Shown here: positions 22,145-34,077 of the stretch, piece by piece
How the letters are laid out: each line of letters opens with the position of its first letter
Position numbering within the stretch: position 1 is the stretch's first letter
Assembly: GCA_014529385.2 (NCBI GenBank)
Contig: CM043951.1
Coordinates: 108,010,469 to 108,074,468 of the forward strand
DNA: 64,000 bases
Direction of reading: 5' to 3'
DNA from: Adiantum capillus-veneris
Lineage: Eukaryota > Streptophyta > Polypodiopsida > Polypodiales > Pteridaceae
Notes under the pieces: generated by a model
Database searches by the model: none
Seen by the model: only the letters and a program-made list of their open reading frames with translations
Told to the model about the DNA's origin: nothing
Made by a program: the position numbers and the translations under genes

Positions 22145-23280
22145 GTAGCACCAATTGACAATCGACCATCCATGTCTCTTGGAATTAAGAGTCTAAGTTC
22201 AAAACACCACGAGATCCTAAAACATAATTATACGTAAACATGGAGGTAATAAGTAAAGCTCAAATACAACCAAGTTATGCTTAAATTCACCAATGACCTT
22301 CTCTTCCCTAAGAGGTAAGAGCCATTGACTCAAACACAATTAGTGAATTCTAAGTAAGATACCACTTATACTCACTTAGACATAAGATCATTTGCTCCAA
22401 AACAACTAAGCAAGCCCTATTGTCTGTCCTAACTACAAATAGAGCCTACTCGGAGATAAGAGTATCGTAACAACCAAGAGGTTTGTTTGTTACATTGTTC
22501 TTGCCCACTTGGAAGTAAGAACGAAGGTTGAGAACAACCAAGAGAAATCCTCGCACCAAATTAATCTTAGACATAAGAGTACGTGCTTGAACAACCAAGA
22601 GACCAATTATCACATCTTTATTTAGAACTCATTCGCAAGGTGTTAACTAAATTTCCACCATAATCCACAAAAGTAACCCCTATTTCTTATGCTAATTCCC
22701 AACACTCTAAACCTATGTGATGTGCTAATCTCTAAACTTAATACATGACTCAAATGTTTTAATTATTATCTGTATCAAAAAACGATGGAGCTAAAAACTT
22801 CTTTAAAGCTCATCAATTTTCAATATCATATTTCTTCAAAAGGAAAATTAAAGTATCTTGTGTTCAAGCTACATTTAAGTAGCCAATTTAAGATTTATTT
22901 ATTCTTAAATCAATTTAATGAGTTTTTTAATAGCAAATATATATAATTTCACTGCTTGGGTTAAACTTGTAGCTTAGAGATGCTACATCAAGTAAACTTG
23001 ATAGTATTTATAGTAGTTTATTCGAGTGATTAACTTAACAATCGAATATCTTATCGATTTATATGTAAGAACAAGTACAAATTTAAAAAAAAAAGTGACG
23101 TGTCATCGTGTAACACGTTTGAATAATATGATTGGACGTATAATACAATCATTAATCATGTTTAAAATGTTTTGCGAATAACGTATCATGTAACCTACGT
23201 TGAGGGATGGTGCTAATTGCTACCAAATTTATCTTGGGAAATGTGAATTTAGGTTGGCACTAAGTAAGATGTGGATGCAT
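22145..23280. other. AT-rich, no gene recognised
   Basis: Intergenic-type sequence without long frames. The word (T/A)AAGAG recurs in a loosely repeated pattern between 22300 and 22620. A short A-run lies at 23083-23092. Confidence 0.5.
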
Positions 23281-23289
23281 GTTATTTTG

Positions 23290-24160
23290 GATGGTCCTTA
23301 TTATAGTGATACTTAGCCTCAAGGCAATGTTGGCAAGGAGGAGACCCTTCTGGCAAAGGACATTTTCTTTGGTAGTGCCCATATTCCCCACATCGATAAC
23401 ACAAAATGGGTCGATTGGATAAGTGAGTTGGGGGGCGAGGTGGCCCCTACTCTTGTTGCATGGAGGTGGATGCTAATGTGTAGAAGCTCTAAGGGGTTGC
23501 CAAAGTGTTAGCATGGTAAAAACTTTGAGATGGAAAAGTACTTTTCATACCTTGCATCGCTTATATAGTAGGGGTAGTCAGCAAATGGGGCATGTGATTT
23601 GAATGGCCATAGGGGGAAACCACGTTGGAGGCAGGTGCCAACCCTTGTTGAAACATAGGGGCGAGGCTTTGTTGCAGTTGTCGCGGTCCCTTTAGGTGTA
23701 GTAGCAATCTTTGTCTTCATGCTTAGATTTCTCACAGAAGTGGCAATAATCTTGAAGTCGGCATTCTTGACGTGGATGCCCTTGAGAGCGATATTAGCTA
23801 CACTAGACCATGGGCTTAGACTCCTGTTGAGACCTAAGATCTTCCAATTTCCTCTTTACTTTTTCTAAAACTTCAATTTGTAAAGTGATTCTAAGTAAAC
23901 TGATTGTACCATTTATTTGCTAAGCCATCCAAGGTTGACAAGAAGAGCACTAGGTATCATCTTCTATATTGAGGCGATGACCTTTGCAGAGAAATAAAAA
24001 TCTCCTAGCATGGTCGTCTGCATCCTCCATGGAGAGTCCCTTGAAACTCAAAAACTTTTTGTTCTCCTTGGCTAGTATGCTTGTCAACTCCTCCATTGCT
24101 ACCTGCTCAGGAGCCGGTTGCAATATAGTCAGTGGAAAGTGTATTAGGGAAGGTGGTAGG
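23290..24160 (-). pseudogene. Retrotransposon gag relic with two CCHC knuckles
   Basis: Minus-strand translation gives CHFCEKSKHEDKDC at about 23700-23745 and CYRCGEYGHYQRKC at about 23355-23400, both perfect CX2CX4HX4C knuckles about 115 codons apart. The sequence upstream is Lys/Asn-rich with stops. It probably belonged to the gypsy element whose integrase lies at 20.6-21.5 kb, the stretch between having been lost or replaced. Confidence 0.75.
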
Positions 24161-25830
24161 GTGGTGAGGAACTGGTTGAGGGAGATGCATGAGAGGGTAG
24201 AGAGAGCAGGGGTGGAGGACTTCTACTCTCGATAAGAAAGGTCAACGCTTTCTATGGTAGTATTGTAGAGGGATTTGTAGTGGGCTTTGTCAATCTTTAA
24301 ACCGCCTTGTATGTGTCATGCATTAGCAACAAACCCACCCAAGCTCTGGGCATGAAGACCCTTGAACTTGTTGGACAATCTAGACCCATTGGACCAAACT
24401 CAACTAGACCACTCCAACTAGACTAGGGCGAGAGACTAGACTAGCTAGACAAAGCTGGATGAGGCAAAGAACATTTAAACCAAGTTGGACAAAGGCGAAG
24501 GTGAACCAAACAAGGGTAGCCCATATGAGTTTAGACCAATAGGCTAGGCCAAGTGAGAGACTAAACTAGCTAGCTTCTCAACCATGTACGCATAATGGAG
24601 TGAGACTTCAGTTGAGGTCCTACCAGGCATGCCAAAAACGAGAGCATTTGTAGCAAGAAAAGTATGTTGTTCTCTCTATTGTGGATGCCCCTTAGTACAA
24701 TGTGCAAGAAATCTCTCTAAATAGAATAAACACTAGATAGCAACGGAACAACAAAGCAAACTTAAATGAATCAATAATAGAATCCAAACACAATGAAACT
24801 CGATTAACTCATGAACCAATACAAATGTTGATTGGCAGCACACTCAGCTCCAAGCCCAGGACACACGAGCACAATGGGGGTGTCAAGGCTCTATCTGTGT
24901 GGGGTGAGTGCAAGTGTATAGGTGCTAGACTAAACACAAGACTCAAGACCCTAAACCCATAGAAAGTATGATGTCTCCCATGACTAGAACCAACTAAACA
25001 TGTGTACAACCATAAAGAGCAGCCAACCGCTAACAAATATCCCTAACAATCCAGCTACATCTATCTCCAAATTGTGGTGGTGGTGAATTGGCCACAATGT
25101 CTACTAGGCCACCACTCCTCGTTTTTGCCATGTGTCTACTAGACCAGTAGTCCTTGTTTTCGACATGTGTCATTGCTGCCCAGATGAGAGACCACCTACC
25201 TAGTGTGAACCCAAGACCATTTGTAATTGCTTGTCTAGTGCAAGTAACATTGTAGCCCTACTATAGCTATTGCGTCCTTGGAGAGAGACAAGTATTGAAG
25301 TATACAGACATCCACAACATCTACAATAGAGTTTATGTAAAAAGATTTTTTGATCAACAAGAAACAAAACAATAACCAAATCAATGTTACCAACTAAGTG
25401 TCGACACAATACAAAAGGTGTGCAATAAGCATCCGATTAATGGAGCAATGAGGTTGCCCAATAGGGCTACATGGGTGCAATAAAAATAAGGTGGTATAGT
25501 AGGGTTGTAGTCCTGCTAAGGTCAGTAAGACTTGCGCAAGAAAGGCTATTTGCTTGTAGCAAATCAATCAAATGGAGGTTAGCCAGAGGTCATGCATTCT
25601 ATTACAACGGAGGCCCAGCTATGTAAGCATTAACAAAGGCAACATCAGATTGAAAGAGCTAAGAGATGTAAAGATGCATCAGCCGCCACCATCACATTCA
25701 AGACTACCATGCTACATTCTATGGATATGGAACATGCCAAGTAGCACAAAAAAATCAAAAAGGAAAAATGTAAAGGAATAGAGCTTACCTAAGAGGTGGT
25801 AGCCAGCGCCATAATAGTCTTTGATGATTG
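24161..25830. other. No gene recognised
   Basis: Short frames on both strands (24809-25036, 25200-25409, 25572-25781) have no motif. A repeated word ACTAGAC(T/C)A clusters at 24390-24450. On the minus strand AG|GTAAGC near 25785 resembles a 5' splice site at the end of the PRP22-like pseudogene. Confidence 0.45.
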
Positions 25831-25839
25831 GCCAATGTA

Positions 25840-26660
25840 GCTGCCTTATGAAAAGCATTCTTCTTCCACTTCAACATATGATACACAGAGAGTCCTACAC
25901 AATGAGTTTTTGAGCGAGATGCTACTCTCTTGCTTTTGATGAAGGATCTTCAAAAAGAGGATTCAAATCCTTTGGGATGGAATCAAGCATAGTCCTTTGT
26001 TGTTTCTCTCTCAACTCTCTTTGCCTAAAGCAAATTGTGTCATTGTAGTTCTCTGAAGTGAACCATGTGGATTTTCTATGATTTTCACAGCTAACACATT
26101 GATAAAGTACGCTTTTTACACTCTTAAGAAGGCCGGTTCATCCTCATTGATGTCAATCTCATGCTCTTGTTCAATGCCTTTATCTTTATATAAGAGTCTA
26201 GATCTATCAACATCATACTTGGGGTAAACCCTCATATCGAAGACCCCTGATGCTATTAGCTACTTAGCTTCCCAGCTTATTCTCTTTAGTGGTTTCCTAG
26301 AAGAGAATCCTAGAAAGTCCTTTGTGACCTGTTGAAGGTTGATTCATACTACGGGTATTAGATTCCTGATCCAAAGAGCTTTTTCTTATAGGTAGAAGAT
26401 CTTGCCCTATCTTTTGGTCCAATGGAAAGGCTAATTGTATTCCTAGTCATGGAAACAACCTTAACCCATACCTCTTGATCTCACTTCACAACATCTTTCC
26501 CAGCTGCAATCATATGTGTGGCAATTTGCGACACATACACAATCCCTTCCTTTCGATCACGAAAGGTTGCAAGCTACATACATCAACCATGATCCATGAC
26601 ATGTGAAGCCCTACCTTGGTAAATATTGAACAGATCAAGTTCTCGTGGTTGATGCCCTTT
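25840..26660 (-). pseudogene. PRP22: Pseudogene of the DEAH-box splicing helicase PRP22/DHX8 (S1 to pre-helicase part)
   Basis: Minus-strand translation shows IYQGRASHVMDHG, FRDRKEGIVYVSQIAT and DQEVWVKVVSM, the S1 RNA-binding domain of PRP22/DHX8. It continues as RKPLKRISWEAK(stop)LIASG, EIDINEDEPAFL, QQRTMLDSIPKDLN and VGLSVYHMLKWKKNAFHKA, the segment that normally leads into the helicase core. Order and spacing match the family. Several stops and small shifts break it, and the DEAH core, which would release spliced mRNA, is absent. The piece above 26660 (to about 26870) is rich in Arg, Asp and Gly and may be the preceding low-complexity region. No intron interrupts the matched part, so a retrocopy is possible. 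Confidence 0.88.
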
Positions 26661-26904
26661 TGAAGAGCTGAGGTTTCTATCATCTCGATCCCTTGGCTTC
26701 AGTTTGTGCATTCATCATCGTTGTTGTTGTGAGCATATCCATTGCATTTATCCCTGCCATCACCATATTGCTCTATGTCAGTCCTCCAATCACCTTCTTT
26801 GTGCTACATTCCCTTCTATATTGATCCTCTCTGCCATGGTCTCTTTGGTTTGTGCACACATTATTGTTAAAATTACTTTGTAGATTGTCGTGTCGTAGTT
26901 GTTG

Positions 26905-27036
26905 CCATAGGTTGCTATGACTTCGTTGCACGTATGGTAGGATGCTTATTGCAGGTTGTGTGATGTTGGCAATCCATAGGTTGCTATGATTTTGATGTTG
27001 CAGGTGCCGTAGGATGCCGATTGCAGGTTGTCAATG
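26905..27036 (+). repeat. Tandem duplication, 69-bp unit
   Basis: CCATAGGTTGCTATGA begins at 26905 and 26974; each copy ends GATTGCAGGTTGT or a close variant (TTATTGCAGGTTGT). Confidence 0.85.
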
Positions 27037-27324
27037 TGATTATTGTAGGTGTACATGGCTATATAGGTGATGTATGGATATGCTTATGTAAGTTAGTTCT
27101 TGTGTCGAAGTAAAAAGCAAACAACACTAGTTACATAGAGGTGAAGCTTTTTTTATTGCCTATTGAGCGGTCAAAAGTAGAGACATTAAATGATTTTGCT
27201 CATACGAGCCTCGAGGCAATAAAGGTGTAGGACGTATGAAGAGGATTCTCTGTCAATTTGCATAGATGTTGCCCTTTGGTGTTGCTACCAGTGATTCTAG
27301 AAGAGCATTGGAAGGATGAAGCTT

Positions 27325-27325
<1 letters not shown>

Positions 27326-27401
<76 letters not shown>
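27326..27401. repeat. Compound (CT)n(CA)n microsatellite
   Basis: About 17 CT units pass directly into about 20 CA units. Frames across it encode Leu-Ser or His-Thr runs and are not genes. Confidence 0.97.
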
Positions 27402-27405
<4 letters not shown>

Positions 27406-28733
27406 AGGCGTGTGTTGCCAACCTGACATGAGCCTAGAGACCATCATGGATAATCAAGAAACAATGAAAATCAATGGAATAAAATTTGTTGTATGTCGCA
27501 ATAGGCAAATCAAATCATTATTGTAGCGAGTGGTTTAAAGCAATGTGTGCGCTGATGTAAAGTGTCAAGTTGGTATTTTTAAAGCATGCCAATTGTGCAT
27601 CCGATTCTCTTTTGATCAATGCTAGGTATCAAGTTATGTGGAGCATCCTATAGCCTCATTTTCACCTTAGACAAACCAAATAATTAGCGTGCTTCATTAG
27701 CCACATTTGAATTGAGGTAGTGTATAGTGAATAGGTTCAAATACAGAAGATGACAATACGAGGTAGGCTTATACTTCTAGTTACACTCGACATTTATTAC
27801 TTATGAGAGAGGCAAGGAGAGAGAGATACCATGATTATAGGAATTTTAGAGAGAGAGAGAGAGAGCTTACGATAAGTATGATACTATCCCTGGAACATTG
27901 CAATCATAATGTTTCGTATACAATACAGAGACCTTGCAAAAAAACATAAAGTGGGTTAGCATTTTTTTTATAATGTCTTTAATCAAATTCTTAAAAAAAT
28001 AAATTTCTTGAGTGTTGTCCATTTTTATGTCAGAAAAGAAAAAAATCATGCAAGTCTCCTTGCACGGGGGAGTTTGCACAATCCTCCCCAATTTTTCATA
28101 ATACGTGAAAACGTGCCATTCCCACAGTAGTACATCTATGTTCAACGTTCAATAGCAAAATGTAGTAGTCCTTACTCATCGCATGTTTCAATGGCCTTGT
28201 CAATCCAGGTAACTTTTGACCTCTCGTCTTGTCTCAAGTTGTGCAATAAGATAAAAACACTCTAGAAACTTTGTCAGCTTAAATCATACAACAAATATTC
28301 ATAACCATGTATTATCATGCGGTGATAAGAAGAATAATTGCTTACAAGCAAACAACATATGTAGTAAGGAGAAGAGCACATGCAAGGGTGGGGGAACCCT
28401 CTAAAACTCAAAAGTATTTGCAATATCGAACAACTACTACTACGGTCTACACAAAAGGAGACCTGCTAAGATGAGAAATTTATATTACCAAGGTATAAGG
28501 ATATATGCTGACCTTCATGCTATTGCATAGCTTGAGGACCATGCACTTCACATATAGCGTTTGTTGCACAGACCTTCTCTTGAATTGTTCATATTACAGA
28601 GTATGCCAATGTGGAGCACACTACACCAATTTTGCCTACTAGGGATGTTGATTGAGCATAAAGAACACAAAGATTGATTGATAATCGATTGCCCGGATCT
28701 TTGGAGCATCAAAAACATCCTTTGCTTGATTAG
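27402..28733. other. No gene recognised
   Basis: AT-rich sequence with a short (GA)n at 27847-27865 and no recognised coding region. The 92-codon minus frame at 27867-28145 has no motif. Confidence 0.5.
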
Positions 28734-28735
28734 AA

Positions 28736-28778
<43 letters not shown>

Positions 28779-28820
28779 TGTATCAAATCAAGAGAGAGAG
28801 AGAGAGGAGAATAGAAAAAA
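28734..28820. repeat. (GA)n microsatellite at the 5' side of the plus-strand LINE
   Basis: AAA(GA)11A at 28734-28759 is followed by further GA runs broken by ATGTATCAAATCA. The first 26 bases are identical in sequence and length to 34052-34077 on the other side of the LINE. Confidence 0.92.
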
Positions 28821-29212
28821 AATGACGAGGAGGACCAGAGCTCCTGCGTTCGGGGATTAGGTCACAGCTGGCCTGCAGATCTTCACTGTCATGACTCCTT
28901 CTCTCGCGGGCGTATCCTTGGAGGTGACCTGTGTATGCAGCAAACTCGCCATAGCTTGCCGAACTCTCAACACGCTACACAAGCAGGTCCTCTCTTGACT
29001 AAATTGAGCAATGGCTCTTCCCACCCCCTTTTGCTTGAATCTCCGTAAGGCATCCATGCCTCCCTTGGTCTCTGAACGAGAGATGTGTCAGTCACTGCTC
29101 TTACCTCATGCTTAATTGAGGCCCTAACCTCTGACCCTTCTATTAAGGGGGTGCACGAGGTTACTTTACCTGCCCAATCGGTTATGGCTCAAGTATCTGT
29201 ATTCAAATCGTT

Positions 29213-30202
29213 ATGTACTTCACTGGGAAACTCCCCCCCTTGCATGAAATTGCAGGCCTTCCTGATCAAGGATTTAAGAAGGCTGTAGTTGATAAAGTGT
29301 TCTACAATGGGTCGGGACTATATGAAGTCCTTTTCTTCTCGCCTGAAGATCAAAAGGCCTTTCAAAATTCATCCACCATCATTTTATGTGGACAAGTTGT
29401 CCATGTCTTCCCCTGGCAGCCGATCAAACAGATTAAGGAGGAGCTTTTGTCCAAATGTCCTGTCTGGGTAGATTTTGTGGATTTGCCTGCCTTCTTGTGG
29501 CCTAGTATCAAGGACCTGGCTGCTTCATTAGGCAAAGTATTGTTTGCCCCTACTATCAATTGCCCCAACAGAAATAGGGCATGTGTAATGTGGAATACTG
29601 ATACACCCATGCCTGACACACTGGAAATTGAACTAGAATCTATTGGCAGGTTGGTCATATACCTAAAGTGGGGAAAACTAGCAGGATCATGTTATTATTG
29701 TGGCAATCTAGGTCACTTTTCAAAAAAATGCCCTACTCTGGCTAGAGACTCAGTTGAACTCATTCCTTCATTTCCTGGCAGCAAACACCTAGTCCCTAGA
29801 GACCAAATTTTTGGTAAGGTAGCAGGCAACCAAGCTAGCAAAAATGCCCCACCATCTCCAACAGTTGTTTCACCTGAATATGTTGTTCCTCCAGGCAGGT
29901 ATAAGTCAGCCCTACAAAGTAACAAGAACAAAACCCTACCTCATGGAGGGAACCAAGCAAGGTCCTCACCATCTACCTCGAAAAACCCAAGACCCATGGA
30001 AAAGGGGAAAAGGGCAGTGGATACCTTTGATATCTTACATGACATCCCATCCCCAGACACCCTAGCTGCTATTGACTCTGTTATCCTCCAACACTCAGCA
30101 GTTAAAAACAATGCATGCCACATCAACTTAGAAGTACACATGTCTGACTCCCCAAGTGATGATGACACTAAATTGGTCTTAGATACTCCCCCCTCCTCAT
30201 GA
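29213..30202 (+). CDS. LINE ORF1 protein (DUF4283-like, CCHC zinc knuckle)
   Basis: A 329-codon open frame. Residues 1-150 resemble the plant LINE ORF1 fold (FFSPEDQKAFQ, CPVWVDFVDLPAFLWPSI, then GRLVIYLKWGKLAGSCYYC). A CCHC knuckle CYYCGNLGHFSKKC lies at about residues 163-176, and a Pro/Ser-rich, basic tail follows. It would coat the LINE RNA. An overlapping frame at 29085-29288 reads into the same place, so the true N-terminus may begin upstream and a one-base shift near 29213 is possible. It overlaps ORF2 by ATGA. It is intact as read, but the element is dead. Confidence 0.8.
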   Translation: MYFTGKLPPLHEIAGLPDQGFKKAVVDKVFYNGSGLYEVLFFSPEDQKAFQNSSTIILCGQVVHVFPWQPIKQIKEELLSKCPVWVDFVDLPAFLWPSIKDLAASLGKVLFAPTINCPNRNRACVMWNTDTPMPDTLEIELESIGRLVIYLKWGKLAGSCYYCGNLGHFSKKCPTLARDSVELIPSFPGSKHLVPRDQIFGKVAGNQASKNAPPSPTVVSPEYVVPPGRYKSALQSNKNKTLPHGGNQARSSPSTSKNPRPMEKGKRAVDTFDILHDIPSPDTLAAIDSVILQHSAVKNNACHINLEVHMSDSPSDDDTKLVLDTPPSS

Positions 30203-33200
30203 AGATAGCCACCTTTAATGTTAGAGGGCTGAGCCACCCTTCAAGGCTCATGCCTTTTCAAAACTGGCTTCTAGCCTCTGACCTAGATGTGTGTTTAGTG
30301 AAAGAGCATAAAATCCATGATAAAGCTGGCACAATCATTCATTTTAAGGGTTACAATGCTTTTTATGGAGGAAAAAAGGGTTGCTATTCAGGAACATTGA
30401 CCTATATTAAGAGCTCTCTAAACCCTCAATGGGTACTTGACCATCACTCTGGAAGATGCTCTGTCTTCAATGTTGATTTTCCCTGGGGATCATTGCATAT
30501 TTGCAATGTCTATGCTTCTAATGCTACAGCTGAAAGACTTGACCTCTGGCACTGGCTATCTAATTTGAATTGGACCCAAGGTATAATAGGTGGTGACTTT
30601 AATATGGTAGAGCATGCTGCTCATACCACTTCTCTATCCACTGTCATGAATGCTACAGAGAGTGATGGCTGGGAAAACTTTCACAAAGGTTCTAAAGCTC
30701 ATAGATTCTTCGGAGGCTGCTGCCAGGCCATCCTTTGGTTTCACCTACCACTCTGCATCTCATTAGAACTCTTGGTCTAGATTGGACAGACTGTACTTTA
30801 TTGGTTCACACTGGCTGCCTAATTTTGAAAAGATGTTTGTTGATGTTTCAACTGCCATGTCTGATCACTTTCCACTTTTTTTTAACCTTATTGATTATGC
30901 TTTGGAAAATATGCATCTGTATGGTCATACTAAATCCCTTATGGTCAACAACTCTCTGCTCACTCATGCAGCTTTCAAACAGCAAGTTAATGATCTCATA
31001 TAGTATGCAACTGAGCATTACACTAACCCCCTAGCTGCCTGGCTATGTATTGTCTCTGAGATGCAACAATGTATCAGAATTGTTGGTAAGATAGTAGCCA
31101 AACAGGGGAATCTGAAACTGATGAAAGCCAAGTGCAAGGCTGAGCTGCTTGTTCACAAAGTTGGTCAAAACATGGTACTGTGTCAAAGTGAGCTTCAGGA
31201 ATTGGTTGAGGCTAGAGCCACCATTCTGGAATGGGAACTGGCCCAAACTGCTAAACAGAGGTTCTTATGTAGGCAGTGGGTTGTGGAAGATGGTAGAGAT
31301 GCATCAAAAAGCTTCTATAAGAAATTGCGACACAAGAAGAGCAGATAGAGTCTTGTGGTATTACATCAGGATGATGGGCCTCCTCTGACCAAGGGATGTG
31401 ATATCCTAGAAAAGGTTGCACATTATTACAATGAGTTGCTCAATGTGCAACCTAAATACTCAGAAACCAGACAGCAAGCTATTCATGCCCTGCTTGATAC
31501 AGTGAATCCATGCATTGAGAAAGCTACAGCTGACAGATTGGAGCAACCCCTACAGGACAAGGAAATACTGTATGTACTGCATAAATTGCCCAATGAAAAG
31601 TGCCCAGGCATATGTGGCTTATCAAAGGAGTTCATGATCTCCTTTTGGCCTGAATTGAAAGGAACTGTTTGTCCATTGCTCAATGCAGTGTGGATTTCTC
31701 AATGCATGGATCCTGCACTCAAGCAGGGTATTATCAAGCTGATACCAAAGAACACATTTCCCAAATCCCTGGCAGACTGGAGGCCCATCACCATGATGGG
31801 AATGCTCTACAAGATTCTGGCTAAAACCATAGCAATCAGAATTTCACTGAGCTTAGGAAATATATTCATCCTACCCAAACTGGATTTATGGTAGGTAGCT
31901 AGATCTATTTTTGACAACATTCTTACTGTGCAGATAGGTATTGGACATGCTTTATCCACTCATCAAGATATGGTTATGTTCCAGATTGGCTTTGTGAAAG
32001 CCTTTGACACAGTACAGTGGGATTTTGTATCTTATATCCTAAGCAAAATGGGGTTTGGACCTAAAGTCAGTGGATTCATTTACCTCATTGGACAGAATGC
32101 ATATTCAAGAGTTGTCATAAATGGCAGACTGTCATACAAAGTTTACATTGCAAGGTCTGTTAGACAAGGCTGCCCTATAAGCCCCCTTTTCTTTGCAGTA
32201 GCCACTCATCCTCTGTATGCTTATTTGGAATGTTTAGCTAACAAGGGACATCTGCAAACTCTTCAGCTTGGTTCTAAACAAGTGGCAAGAAAGGGATTTG
32301 TTGATGACACATTTTTGTTTTTGAAAGCTCATAATGTAAACATCATGAGATGTGTGAAAGTACTTGATTTGTATGTTGTAGTAGCAGCTCGTCTACATTT
32401 GAATCTGCAAAAGTCTTCTTTGATAGATGTATCAACCAGAGATTTTTTTGCCCTTGTGTGGCCTGGGAAAAGAGTGCATAAAGGCCAGGTGTTCAGACAT
32501 CTGGGCTACCCAATAGGAGTGGAGGTGCCACAAAACAAACTGTAACAGTGGGTTGTAGCTAGAGTCCAAACCAAAATTGCTGGCTGGCACTGTGATGAAT
32601 GGCCAATCCATGTGAGGCTTAGAATAGTGCAGTCTATTTTCATTCCCTACTTGCTATATTACCTCCCTCTGCTGGCATGGACTGACAGCATGCTTCAGAA
32701 ATGTGTTTCTCTGATGGATAAATTTCTCTGGGGCATCTCCTCAGCATCTGCTGCATTAGTGTTCTGGCAAAAAATAAACACACCCTATCAGCTAGGTGGA
32801 CTGCATCTTCTGAATTTACAGATTCATGCTGATGCTAGAAGGGCATGCCTCATCAAACATATGCTAGCTTCTGATACTGACTGGGCCATATGTATGTGGA
32901 AACTCATAGACCTGGCTATTGTATATTTTCATGGTACTTGGCAGATCAACTCTTGGGATAAATTGTTTACTGCAGCCCCTTTGAAAACAGGATTTGAAAC
33001 ATCCACAATGCTTATCATATCCTGGAAAAAAATCTGTTCTGCTCTTATCAGGAAGGGAAGAATGAGATATATTGGAAATTCACTAGGTGCTGAAAATATC
33101 TTTTGGAGCTTTGTCTTAAAGTACCTCCTGCTAAACTGCTTGGAAAATCTGCACTGTCTATGTCAAAGAAGGGAATTGCTCAAATTAGTCAATTGCTGGA

Positions 33201-33990
33201 CTTTAACTTACAATTGAAAATTTTTGCAGTGGCAAGAAGACAATATGGATTGGGGTACAGATGTAAAAGAGATTGGCACCAGCTTCGAGCTCATGTATAT
33301 AGCTTGCCAATGTTCAACTCAGTTAATGAAGAAGAAAGATTTAGAGATTGGGCTCTGCCAGGACACTCAGCCAACTGGTGGAAATCACATACAAATGTAT
33401 TTTATATTTTGCTTTTGCCTGAAAACAATATGTATCAGAGATGTAACAAGCAATGGAGTCTAAGAATGAATGTATTATGGTGGAACAATGTACTCAGTAG
33501 CATATGGCTTGTACCTAATCAATTTAAATTCAAATTCTTTTTGTGGAGAGTATGTACAGGCACTCTGGCCACTGCTGCAAATCTGAATAGGAAAGGCTTC
33601 ACAAATGGAACTTGTGCCAGATGTAAGAAATTGGAAACAGTGAGACATATTTTCTGGCATTGTAAAATTGTTGCAAAATGGTGGAAATGGGCTGAATACA
33701 AGTGGTATACAACTTGGGGGGTTCAAATTACCAAATATAAGCTCACATTTGCTAAAGTTAACATGCAGCATGACAATGCTCTACAGTTTGCCCTGCACTC
33801 CTTTAGAATCTGGTTTCTATGGTTTATATGGTCTATGAGAAATCTGGAAATCTTTGAAAAGAATACAGGGTTCAATCACACTGTGCCAATGAGGGTCATC
33901 AGAGACATGATGATAGAAGATGCAATGGTGTTGAAGGACAAAGATTTCAGAGATAGAGTGATGCATGTCCTCAACAAACTGATAGTTTGA
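30199..33990 (+). pseudogene. LINE ORF2: endonuclease, reverse transcriptase, zinc finger
   Basis: It begins at the ATGA overlap with ORF1. The endonuclease shows TFNVRGL, CLVKEHK (normally a Glu motif), GIIGGDFNMVE and, after a frame change near 30730, STAMSDHFP. RT blocks are PNEKCPGICGLSKEF, LADWRPITMMGMLYKILAK, FVKAFDTVQWDFV, SVRQGCPISPLFF and the catalytic GFVDDTFLF (normally YADD/FADD). The C-terminus has CARCKKLETVRHIFWHC, the zf-RVT finger. Frame breaks lie near 30730, 31003, 31346, 31894, 32545 and 33217. The last frame ends at 33990. Confidence 0.93.
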
Positions 33991-34051
33991 TGAGAAATCA
34001 TGACAGTATGTAAAATGATATTGTAAATATAAGAAAACAAAACAATTTCCA

Positions 34052-34077
34052 AAAGAGAGAGAGAGAGAGAGAGAGAA
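34052..34077. repeat. (GA)n at the 3' side of the plus-strand LINE; candidate target-site duplication
   Basis: AAA(GA)11A, identical to 28734-28759. LINE insertion duplicates its target, so this matched pair is a candidate duplication, although microsatellites match easily by chance. Confidence 0.7.

Larger units (their letters stand above)
28760..34051 (+). mobile_element. Plant L1-type LINE, nearly full length, inactive
   Basis: A 5.3-kb plus-strand non-LTR retrotransposon with ORF1 (zinc knuckle), ORF2 (endonuclease, RT, terminal Cys/His zinc finger) and an A-rich 3' end (AATATAAGAAAACAAAAC). GA microsatellites lie at both ends. ORF2 has at least four frame breaks. Its RT is clearly different from that of the 37-48 kb LINEs. 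Confidence 0.92.

Noticed and set aside
29085-29288. Separate small gene upstream of LINE ORF1
   Set aside because: Its C-terminal half overlaps ORF1 in another frame; more likely the true ORF1 N-terminus after a one-base shift, or chance.
30199-30202. Translationally coupled bacterial-type operon (ATGA overlap)
   Set aside because: The overlap is between ORF1 and ORF2 of a plant LINE; all context is eukaryotic.
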